A stretch of 26,725 bases of DNA from a virus: positions 1-26,725 of IMG/VR virus record IMGVR_UViG_3300025102_000236; one strand, 5' to 3'. The position numbers were made by a program, and so were the translations under genes. Positions 7,921 through 15,684 of this stretch are shown here, piece after piece (position 1 is the first letter of the stretch; each line of letters starts with the position of its first letter). The notes under the pieces are model-generated. The model had not been told where the DNA came from. It ran no database searches and was given only the letters and a program-made list of their open reading frames with translations.

Positions 7921-9530
7921 TGGGATTATATGATGATGGAGGAATACAATTTGCAGAAGATACATTTGCTAAATCTCGTGCTTATAAAGAAAAAATAGCT
8001 AAAGACCAAGACAATTTTACAAAAAATCTTTTTGGTATTGATAAGTTAGTTCAAGGAGCTAGTTTTTTAATTAATCAAAGAGCAGAAGAAGCTGATAATA
8101 AGATGCTTCCTCAAAAAGCAAAGTATCAAGCTTTAAATACAAGTGCTGAAAATTGGAGAACTACAGAACAGGAAAGGATTAAATCAGGTAAAAGTGTTCA
8201 AGACTATTTATCTGATATGTATTACGAAAATTTAGAAACACAAGCAAAGGAAGATTATAGTTATTTAAATAAAAATCAATATGCAAAAGCATTAAGAAAA
8301 CAAGCTGATACACTTGCTATAGCTAATGTTAGTACATACCAAGATTTAATAGAAGCTGCAAATAATATACCTACCTTTGAAGACTTTACAGAGTTTTATG
8401 AAGACCAAGCAGATATACCTAGAAATTTATTTAGTTGGGTTACTAAAGGAGCTAAAAAAGTATTTAAAAGAGAAACAGAAGAAACTTTAAAAATTAAAAA
8501 TGCAAAAGCTAACGATGCTTTATATGGAACTAAAATGTTTGATAAGTATGAAAGTTTATCAAGTGCTATTCATGCTTATGAACTTGTAACAGGTAAAGGT
8601 AAAGAACTTACTGACATTATAGATAACTTACTTTTAAAAACTGGTGGAGCTATGCCAGAGTTTAGTAAACAAATAGATGGTTCTGCTGTTTATGATTATG
8701 ATAAAGGAACTATAACAAAAGAAAAATATTTATGGGTAGCTACTGCTAAACCAAATGGAACTCCTGAATATTTACCAAAAAATAAACATCTTGTATCAAC
8801 ATCAGTAAAATTAATGACTGATGATGAACAAGGATTTTTATCTGAAGATGCTATAAAGAATCTTTTAAGTGAAGTAAAAGTAAAATATAGAGGAAGAATT
8901 ACTGACATACTTTATCCTGATGATGATGGAAAAGTTACTTCTGCTGAAGTAGCTATGGCAAGAAAATACTTAGGAGAAAATACACATATGTATGATATAG
9001 ACGGTAGTAATATGAAATCTATAGAAGATGGTTTTGAAAAATATCAGTCTAGTAGAATTATGTTTATGAAAATAGATGATAATGGTATTATGAATTATCA
9101 AAAAGGATATGATGAAAGTACTGGAGCAAGAATTGCTATAGACCCAGATATGGATGGTATATATTCATTTGACCCTTCTTTAAGAGATAGAGCAGAAGAT
9201 GCAGGACTTACTTCTGATTCATTAAGAAGTGAATTTACAAACCAAGTATTAAGTGCAAATGCTTCACCTAATGTAGACCCTTTTATGAACTCTACAGATA
9301 TAGTTACTTTATTAGATGATAAAAATCAAAATTTATTTAATGACTTTGTAAACTTAGACCCAAATGGTGATTTTTACGATACATTTAAAAGTAAATTAGA
9401 AGCAGATGATAGTAATTTTGTAAATTTAGGTACATATGATTTATCTCAAATGTTTAGTGACTTTGGATTTCCTAAACAAACTAATACTATATTTTATGAT
9501 AGACAAAATAATAGAGTAATTTTTAAATAA
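7920..9530 (+). CDS. Putative virion protein, 536 aa
   Basis: A large soluble, charged protein with helical N-terminal third (residues ~10-160, many Glu/Lys/Gln) and a more mixed, Asp-rich C-terminal two thirds. I see no signal peptide, membrane segment, Walker motif or peptidoglycan-hydrolase motif. One stretch near residues 338-353 (DILYPDDDGKVTSAEV) looks superficially like a DxDxDG calcium loop (DDDGKVT..E), and another near 402-407 reads DPDMDG. Neither is enough to call an EF-hand. It starts inside the TAATG overlap with the preceding gene, with GAGGAG upstream. Its place between the acidic 202-aa protein and the 1375-aa protein suggests a component of the same internal or tail assembly. 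Family not identified. Confidence 0.68.
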   Translation: MGLYDDGGIQFAEDTFAKSRAYKEKIAKDQDNFTKNLFGIDKLVQGASFLINQRAEEADNKMLPQKAKYQALNTSAENWRTTEQERIKSGKSVQDYLSDMYYENLETQAKEDYSYLNKNQYAKALRKQADTLAIANVSTYQDLIEAANNIPTFEDFTEFYEDQADIPRNLFSWVTKGAKKVFKRETEETLKIKNAKANDALYGTKMFDKYESLSSAIHAYELVTGKGKELTDIIDNLLLKTGGAMPEFSKQIDGSAVYDYDKGTITKEKYLWVATAKPNGTPEYLPKNKHLVSTSVKLMTDDEQGFLSEDAIKNLLSEVKVKYRGRITDILYPDDDGKVTSAEVAMARKYLGENTHMYDIDGSNMKSIEDGFEKYQSSRIMFMKIDDNGIMNYQKGYDESTGARIAIDPDMDGIYSFDPSLRDRAEDAGLTSDSLRSEFTNQVLSANASPNVDPFMNSTDIVTLLDDKNQNLFNDFVNLDPNGDFYDTFKSKLEADDSNFVNLGTYDLSQMFSDFGFPKQTNTIFYDRQNNRVIFK

Positions 9531-9535
9531 AAATT

Positions 9536-12500
9536 ATGTCAGACTTTAAAGATACTTTTAATAAATATCTAGAAACTGTTGGTTTATTTAACCCTGCTGT
9601 AAAATTAGTACAGCCATATGCTAATTCATTAATACCAGATGAAGTAAGTCCTTTTACTTTTATTGATGAACAAACAGAATATCGTAGACAAAATATAGAC
9701 CCTTTATATAAAGTAAGTGAAAGAGAAGCTATGTTATATGCAGCAGAAATGGGAGCATCTGATAGTATTCGAGGTATAGCTCAAGGTATAGGAAAAACAT
9801 TTGGAGCTGATGAATATTTAGAAGCACTTGCAGAAAAAGATAACACTCTTAATTCTATTTTAAATCATCCTGAATGGGGTACAAAAGGAATGACAGCATT
9901 TTTAGGTTCTGCTATTGCATTAGACCCTGTTACTTATGCACCTATAGTAGGGTGGTTAAGTAAAGGTAAGAAAGCTAAAAATTTAATGGAACTTACTAAG
10001 TATGGAACTATGGCTGGAGCTGCTGTATCTTCTCTTGGTTATACTCCAGAAGATAGAGGTATAATCTTTACAGATGAAGACTCATCTTTCGTAGCTAAAA
10101 AATTTGAACAAACTGGAATAGGTGCTACTGCAGGTGCTGTTCTTTCTGCTGGTGGTGGTGCTATAGTAGATGTAGTGCAAAAAGCTAGAGGTAAAGGAAG
10201 TATCTTTGCAGGACCAGATGAAATTGATTCTAAAGCTTTTGCAGATGATATAATTGATGAAGGAGATTTAGATGCTCCAATAGATATTGGAAGTAGAATT
10301 AGAGCTAAAGATAGAAAAAATATAGGAGTAGTTACAGACTTAGATGAAGAAAAAGGAATAGCTACTGTACAGTTTGTAAATAAAAAAACAGGTAAGACAG
10401 CTACAAAAAGATTTATATTAAATGATATTCAACCTGAAAAACCCGGACAACCTAAAAGAAAAACTTTAGGAAAAGAACTATCTTATTCTCCTACAGAAGT
10501 AACTTTTATATTAGATAAATCTGTAAAAGGAAGCACTAAATATATAACAGGACATAATGATGATGTTTATATTATTAGTAAAGCACTTGACCCAGATACT
10601 AAGAAACCTTTAAAGGGTGCTTGGACTATAAACAAAAATACAAGAAAAAGAAATCCTCTTAGCGATGACCCAGATACTTTAAGTTTTCCTGATGTTGAAA
10701 AAACAATTAACTTAGGAACTTTTAATAAATTAAAAGATGCAAAAGATTTTGTAAAAAGTAAAATTTATAAAAGACCTACTCCTAAAAATAAAAAAGAAAC
10801 TGTTGAAAACATAGCTGATGATTTAACTAATTCAGCAAATACTCCATATAGAACTTCTAATCCAGTTTTAAAATTTTATCAAGATAAATTAGGAATACCT
10901 TTAAAGAATTTAATATTTAATAATCCAGCAGAAGCAATAGGTGGTGTTGTAGGTTATAACTACGGAGCAACTTATGATGACCCTAATGCTACTTTTGCAC
11001 AAAAACTTACTAATCGTTTAATAGGTACAATAGCTGGTACAGGTGGTGTTAAAGGAACTAGATATGGTATAAACAAAGCTTATCAAGTAGGAAATGGTTT
11101 AGAAACATATGAAGATGTAATAGGTAAAACTATGGGAAGACTTATTATATCTGACTATGGTTTAAAACCAGAATACTTAGCAACTAAACAAAACTTTAGA
11201 ACAAGTAAAAATGAAATAGGATTAATCTTTTATGACATTGTAGAAAAAGCTAGTAAAGAATTAAATGAAGAACAAAGAAAGTTATTATACTTTTTAATGA
11301 ACGGAGACCAAGTAGAGCTATCAAAATTAAGTCCAGAGGCACTAGCAATAAATGCAGAAGCAAGAAGTTTAATTATAAAGTATGGTCAAGAGTTAGTTGA
11401 TAGAGGTTTATTAGATGAAAAAATATTTAGAAAAAATATAAATACTTATATAAAAAGAACTTATAATAAACCTAGAAAAGAAAATGACAAAACATTTTTT
11501 GAAACTCATAGACAAATAAGAATTATAGGAGATGAATTAAAACCTAGAGGCATAGTTGAAACTACAACTAAAAAAACTTTTAATAGAAAAAATTCACAAT
11601 ATAAAAAATCAGATGGTTGGGAAATATTAGAAGATTTAGGAAAAGGTAAAATAAAAATAAGAAGACAATATACTACAGCAGAAAGAAAAGGATTAGAAGA
11701 AATAGAAGATGCTGCATTTGCTCTAAAAGAAACAGGAAGGTTATTTGCTAACGATATAGCTACTGCTAGATTTTTTGATGACTTATCTAAAATGGATGAT
11801 TTAGTAATGGATGAAGCAGCTTATAAGGCATTACCTAAAAGTCAACAAGATAATTTTAAATTGATGCCTAGCACTAAAATAGGTGAAACAAATAAATTAA
11901 AATATGGTGAGCTTTCAGGTAAATATGTAGATGTAGATGTGCTTAGAGATATAAGACATACTTTTGGTTTTGATACAACATCTAAAATTCTTGAGCCTTC
12001 TAATCCAATACTTAGATTTTTTGCAAAAGGTATAGATGGTTTACAAACTCTTTGGAAAAAAACAAAAACAGCTTGGTCTTTACCAACTCATGTAGGTAAC
12101 TTTAATTCTAATATAGTCTTAGCAGACTTTGCAGACATGAAAGGTGGTATTAGTGGTACTCTTAAAGAGTTACCAAGTGTAATGAAAATAATGAGAGATA
12201 AAAAAAATCCTATGTATAAACAAGCTGTTATAGATGGTATTTTTGATGTAGACATGGTTTCTAAAGATTTAAGAAACTTAGACCATATAGAACAATCTTT
12301 TAATATAGTAGCAAAAGCAGATAATATAGGAGAAGGTTTAGCTAATGCTGCTAAATATAGATTAAAAGCTTTTAAAGGTATGACAGTCGATGAAATGGAA
12401 AGACTTTATCAGTTAGAAGACCAATGGTTTAGAATGATGATTTATATGGACAGAATAAATAATAAAGGTATGTCTAGAACTGAAGCAGCTTTAGATGCTC

Positions 12501-13663
12501 GTAAATGGTTTATTGATTATGATATTAATGCTCCTTTAATTAAAGCTCTTAAAAGAACTGCAGTACCTTTTATAAGTTATACTTACAGAGTTATACCATT
12601 AATAGCAGAGGCTGCTGCTTTAAGACCTCACAAGTTTGCTAAGTGGGGAGCATTAGGTTATGCACTTGACAATTCTGGGCAATATTTAACAGATGACAAA
12701 ACAGGAACAGAGTTAGATAGACTTACAGTTAGAGAAGATTTAAGTAGAAATATGTTTGGAGCAGTTCCAGTTATAGGAGACTTAATGCCAAACACTAATT
12801 TAAGAATGCCTGTAAATGATAAAAATGGAAACGCTTTATATTGGGATGTTGCTAGGTGGTTGCCTGGAGGTGACATTTTTGAGCAAAGAGCTACTGGTTC
12901 AGGTTTTCCCGGAATACCCGGAAACTTTCAACCCGGTGGTATTTACTATGATTTATTTGTAAATTTAGCAACTAAAACAGACCCTTTTACTGGACAAAAT
13001 TTAGAAGACATGGGAGTTGATACAGAAAGTGGATTGGCAATAATTAGCCACTATTTAAAAAATCAAGTACCTAACCTTCCCGGTCTTGGTTACTTTGATA
13101 TTTTACCTAAGTCTTATGGTATGAAAAAATATGAGTTAGCTAAAAGAGTAGATGAAGGAGAGTTAGATGCAGAGCAAATTTATTCTAGAAAGTTTGTTAC
13201 TAAAGACACTCCTCATGTAGCTTTAGCTTATATGTTTGGTATTAGATTAAGACCTCAAGATGTAAATATAAATAAACAATCTAGACAAGCTGCATATGAA
13301 AGAGAGTTAGCTGATAATAGAGAACAAATTGATAAAATAGAAAAAAACTTTAGGACAGGTAAAATTAAAACTAGAAAAGAAGCAGATAAACAAAGAGCTT
13401 ATTGGGAAGAAAAATTAATACAACTTAATGCAGAAAAAGAAATATATGATATAGAAGTAAATAGATTAGAAAGTAAAATAGGTCGTGAAGAATTACAAAA
13501 ACAAAGAAAAAGAAATAAAAAATTTGAAGGTGGTCCAATATCAGAAAACTTTCCAGTATCTGATGTAAAAGAAACAGCAGCAGATAGAGTTGACCCTTTT
13601 ACAGGACAACCTTACTCTGACCAGATGGAGGAATTAGGATTAAATGTTTTTCAAGAAAGATAA
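9536..13663 (+). CDS. Giant virion protein, likely large internal / DNA-ejection protein, 1375 aa
   Basis: This is the longest complete gene in the window, in the place and size range of the large internal virion protein of podoviruses (T7 gp16 is about 1,300 residues). Gly/Ala-rich hydrophobic stretches lie near 155-170 and 193-213. Residues ~248-300 resemble a small beta-barrel inserted in the chain (IDIGSRIRAKD...GVVTDLDEEKGIATVQF). A helical core follows, with AWSLPTHVGNFNSN near 845, VPFISYTYRVIPLIAEAAAL near 1010 and a charged coiled coil at ~1255-1330. I could not find the ExxH- or SLT-type catalytic signature of lytic transglycosylases. The two core motifs recall phage large polyvalent proteins, but I cannot confirm a family. 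There is no clear Shine-Dalgarno. The last 20 bases overlap the lysozyme gene. Confidence 0.72.
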   Translation: MSDFKDTFNKYLETVGLFNPAVKLVQPYANSLIPDEVSPFTFIDEQTEYRRQNIDPLYKVSEREAMLYAAEMGASDSIRGIAQGIGKTFGADEYLEALAEKDNTLNSILNHPEWGTKGMTAFLGSAIALDPVTYAPIVGWLSKGKKAKNLMELTKYGTMAGAAVSSLGYTPEDRGIIFTDEDSSFVAKKFEQTGIGATAGAVLSAGGGAIVDVVQKARGKGSIFAGPDEIDSKAFADDIIDEGDLDAPIDIGSRIRAKDRKNIGVVTDLDEEKGIATVQFVNKKTGKTATKRFILNDIQPEKPGQPKRKTLGKELSYSPTEVTFILDKSVKGSTKYITGHNDDVYIISKALDPDTKKPLKGAWTINKNTRKRNPLSDDPDTLSFPDVEKTINLGTFNKLKDAKDFVKSKIYKRPTPKNKKETVENIADDLTNSANTPYRTSNPVLKFYQDKLGIPLKNLIFNNPAEAIGGVVGYNYGATYDDPNATFAQKLTNRLIGTIAGTGGVKGTRYGINKAYQVGNGLETYEDVIGKTMGRLIISDYGLKPEYLATKQNFRTSKNEIGLIFYDIVEKASKELNEEQRKLLYFLMNGDQVELSKLSPEALAINAEARSLIIKYGQELVDRGLLDEKIFRKNINTYIKRTYNKPRKENDKTFFETHRQIRIIGDELKPRGIVETTTKKTFNRKNSQYKKSDGWEILEDLGKGKIKIRRQYTTAERKGLEEIEDAAFALKETGRLFANDIATARFFDDLSKMDDLVMDEAAYKALPKSQQDNFKLMPSTKIGETNKLKYGELSGKYVDVDVLRDIRHTFGFDTTSKILEPSNPILRFFAKGIDGLQTLWKKTKTAWSLPTHVGNFNSNIVLADFADMKGGISGTLKELPSVMKIMRDKKNPMYKQAVIDGIFDVDMVSKDLRNLDHIEQSFNIVAKADNIGEGLANAAKYRLKAFKGMTVDEMERLYQLEDQWFRMMIYMDRINNKGMSRTEAALDARKWFIDYDINAPLIKALKRTAVPFISYTYRVIPLIAEAAALRPHKFAKWGALGYALDNSGQYLTDDKTGTELDRLTVREDLSRNMFGAVPVIGDLMPNTNLRMPVNDKNGNALYWDVARWLPGGDIFEQRATGSGFPGIPGNFQPGGIYYDLFVNLATKTDPFTGQNLEDMGVDTESGLAIISHYLKNQVPNLPGLGYFDILPKSYGMKKYELAKRVDEGELDAEQIYSRKFVTKDTPHVALAYMFGIRLRPQDVNINKQSRQAAYERELADNREQIDKIEKNFRTGKIKTRKEADKQRAYWEEKLIQLNAEKEIYDIEVNRLESKIGREELQKQRKRNKKFEGGPISENFPVSDVKETAADRVDPFTGQPYSDQMEELGLNVFQER

Positions 13664-14117
13664 TAAATTAGATATAGAACTTTGCAAAGCTGAAATAAAA
13701 AGACACGAAGGAGAAGTGTTAGAGATTTACGAAGATAGTTTAGGATATAAAACTTTAGGTATAGGGCATTTATGCCAACCTCAAGACCCTGAATATTCTT
13801 GGGAAGTAGGAACTAAAGTATCTCAGGAAGTTGTTGATATGTATTATGAACAAGACTTTGAAAAACATTATCAAGAAACAATACATGTCTTTGGTAGCGA
13901 GGAAGACTTTGAAAACTTACCAGAACCTATACAAAGAGTGTTAGTTAATATGTGTTTTAACCTAGGAGGTACAAGACTTTCAAAGTTTCGTAACATGTTA
14001 AAAGCTTGTAAAGAACATAACTGGGATGAGATGGCTAGACAAATGGAAGATAGCCGTTGGTTTAGGCAAGTAGGTAGAAGAAGTAAAGAATTACAAGATA
14101 TAGTATTAGGAGTATAA
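13644..14117 (+). CDS. T4-type lysozyme (endolysin, GH24)
   Basis: An N-acetylmuramidase that cleaves the MurNAc-GlcNAc bond of peptidoglycan at lysis. The catalytic Glu-Asp-Thr triad of T4 lysozyme is present with exact spacing: E22 in KRHEGEVLEIYED, D31 in EDSLG and T37 in YKTLGIGHL (T4: 11/20/26). The C-terminal part carries the family's NLGG...F..M and W..Q.. positions (SRWFRQVGRRSKEL). At 157 residues it is close to T4 lysozyme (164). There is no N-terminal signal or SAR segment, so release should depend on the holin encoded next. The start lies 20 bases inside the 1375-aa gene, preceded by GGAGG at 13627. The holin gene follows after one base. Confidence 0.95.
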   Translation: MFFKKDNKLDIELCKAEIKRHEGEVLEIYEDSLGYKTLGIGHLCQPQDPEYSWEVGTKVSQEVVDMYYEQDFEKHYQETIHVFGSEEDFENLPEPIQRVLVNMCFNLGGTRLSKFRNMLKACKEHNWDEMARQMEDSRWFRQVGRRSKELQDIVLGV

Positions 14118-14118
14118 A

Positions 14119-14592
14119 ATGAAAGGATTACTAAAAAATATAGTTGGAGCTGTTGCACCTACATTAGGAACTGCATTAGGTGGACCGATGGGAGGAATGG
14201 CAGCTAACATGATATCAGAAGTGTTAGGTGTTCCTAATACTCCAAAAGCTATAGAGAAAGGAATAGCAGAAGCTACACCTGAACAAATGTTAGAACTTAA
14301 AAAAGCTGAACAAGCTTTTGAAGTTCAGATGAAAGAGCTTGATGTTGATGTATTTAAATTAGAAGTATCTGATGGTCAAGATGCTAGAAGTAAATTTAGT
14401 AAAGACTGGACAGCTCGTATCATGGGTATAGCTGTAGTAGGTGGATTTATGGGTTATATTTTTCTTGTTACTTTACAACCACCAGAACAAAACTCTGAAG
14501 CTCTTATAAATTTAGTATTAGGTTATCTTGGTGGTTTAGCTAGTGCTGTTATTAGTTTTTACTTTGGAGCTTCCAACACAAAAGATAAATAA
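14119..14592 (+). CDS. Holin, GTA_holin_3TM-like
   Basis: A small inner-membrane protein that permeabilises the membrane to release the endolysin. The N-terminus is hydrophobic and Gly-rich (residues 4-32), followed by a charged helix (52-82), the polar motif DGQDARSKFSKDWTARIMG (85-103), then two clear membrane segments at about 100-119 (IMGIAVVGGFMGYIFLVTL) and 128-150 (ALINLVLGYLGGLASAVISF). The hydrophobic N-terminus / Glu-Lys helix / D..AR...W / two-helix order matches the 3-TM holin family first described for gene transfer agents. It lies directly after the lysozyme, with AGGAG upstream, forming the lysis pair. The exact family assignment needs a profile search; a holin role is well supported by context. 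Confidence 0.82.
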   Translation: MKGLLKNIVGAVAPTLGTALGGPMGGMAANMISEVLGVPNTPKAIEKGIAEATPEQMLELKKAEQAFEVQMKELDVDVFKLEVSDGQDARSKFSKDWTARIMGIAVVGGFMGYIFLVTLQPPEQNSEALINLVLGYLGGLASAVISFYFGASNTKDK

Positions 14593-14604
14593 AAAGGAGA
14601 TGAA

Positions 14605-15684
14605 ATGTTATCAAAAGGGGAGATAAATAGAAAATTTTTTGGACCATTACTTATATTAAGTTTAATGGCAATGTCGTTTGCTGCAAGTGCAGATGACTGT
14701 GATGCTGGTACACAGTATTGTGAAGATAATAATTTAACTACCACTAATAATACGACTACTACAAATACTAACACCAATAATAATACTAATAATAATACAA
14801 ATACTAATACAAATACTAATACGAATACTAATAATAATACAAATACAAATACTAATACTAACACTAATAATAATACATCAACTAACACAAATAACAATAC
14901 TAATAATTCTACATCTACCAGTACTAATACCAATACTAACAACAATAATAATACTTCTACCTCTACCTCTACATCTACTGTAAACTCTACAGTAAATCAA
15001 AATGTAAACAATAATAGTAATTCTACTAGTAATAATACAAATACTAATAACAATACTAATGTTAATCAATCTACTTCAGATTCTAATGTTACTACTGATA
15101 ATACTAATACCAATAATAATAATACAAAGTCTGATAATACTAATAGAAATATTAACGAGTCTAATTCAACACAAACAATAAGACAAGAAATAAAAAGTAA
15201 AGCACCTCCTGCTTCTGCTATAGCACCTAGTATTATGTCTTATTCACAAGACCTTTGTACTGTAGGTCGTTCTGGTGCTTATCAAGGACAAGTATTTGGT
15301 ATCTCTACAGGTCGGACAGTTACTGATACTAATTGTGAACGCTTAAAACTTTCTAAGTATCTTTACGATACTGGTATGAAAGTAGCTTCAGTTTCAATAT
15401 TATGTCAAGACCCTAGAGTATTTAAGGCTATGGAAATGGCAGGTACTCCTTGTCCTTATCAAGGTCAGATAGGTAAAGAAGCTGCTAAAGCTTGGTCAGA
15501 AAATAAATCTAAAAGACCTGATGCTAAAGAACAATTAAAACTTTTTATAGAAGAATGTACTTACGATAAAAATCCTAACAGAAATAATATAAATAAAGAT
15601 GTAGTTGGGTTAGTAAAGAAAACCTATACAGCTAAAACTAAAACTAAAAGACAATGCAAAAAAGAATTTTATGCTACGCAGTAG
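14605..15684 (+). CDS. Exported protein with Asn/Thr-rich linker and Cys-containing C-terminal domain, 359 aa
   Basis: Residues 1-29 look like a signal peptide: a Lys/Arg region, the core PLLILSLMAMSFAA and an A-S-A cleavage site before Asp30. Residues ~43-190 are almost pure Asn/Thr with some Ser, typical of a flexible, possibly glycosylatable extracellular linker. The C-terminal domain (~190-359) is ordinary sequence with several cysteines (e.g. C218) and motifs such as GAYQGQVFGIS, NCERLKLSKYLYDTGMKVAS and AGTPCPYQGQIG. The Shine-Dalgarno is strong (AAGGAG). It follows the holin and its last 31 bases overlap the next exported protein, so the two are probably co-produced. Function unknown. 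Options are a periplasmic or outer-membrane lysis factor, a surface exclusion protein or a virion decoration. Confidence 0.72.
   Translation: MLSKGEINRKFFGPLLILSLMAMSFAASADDCDAGTQYCEDNNLTTTNNTTTTNTNTNNNTNNNTNTNTNTNTNTNNNTNTNTNTNTNNNTSTNTNNNTNNSTSTSTNTNTNNNNNTSTSTSTSTVNSTVNQNVNNNSNSTSNNTNTNNNTNVNQSTSDSNVTTDNTNTNNNNTKSDNTNRNINESNSTQTIRQEIKSKAPPASAIAPSIMSYSQDLCTVGRSGAYQGQVFGISTGRTVTDTNCERLKLSKYLYDTGMKVASVSILCQDPRVFKAMEMAGTPCPYQGQIGKEAAKAWSENKSKRPDAKEQLKLFIEECTYDKNPNRNNINKDVVGLVKKTYTAKTKTKRQCKKEFYATQ
14731..15174 (+). repeat. Low-complexity AAT/ACT-type codon repeat (poly Asn-Thr)
   Basis: About 440 bases made nearly entirely of AAY and ACN codons, with short direct repeats (AATACTAATAC and variants). 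Synonymous codons are mixed (AAT/AAC, ACT/ACA/ACC/ACG), so this is not a pure microsatellite. It should be prone to length change by slippage. Confidence 0.85.

Noticed and set aside
8930-8980. EF-hand-like DDDGKVTSAE stretch in the 536-aa virion protein
   Set aside because: The loop lacks the complete spacing of calcium-coordinating residues on both sides and there is no paired hand, so it is not called as a domain.
14559-15069. Open frames on the - strand made of Leu/Val or Ile/Ser runs
   Set aside because: They are mirror images of the Asn/Thr codon repeat and have no ribosome-binding site or ordinary composition.
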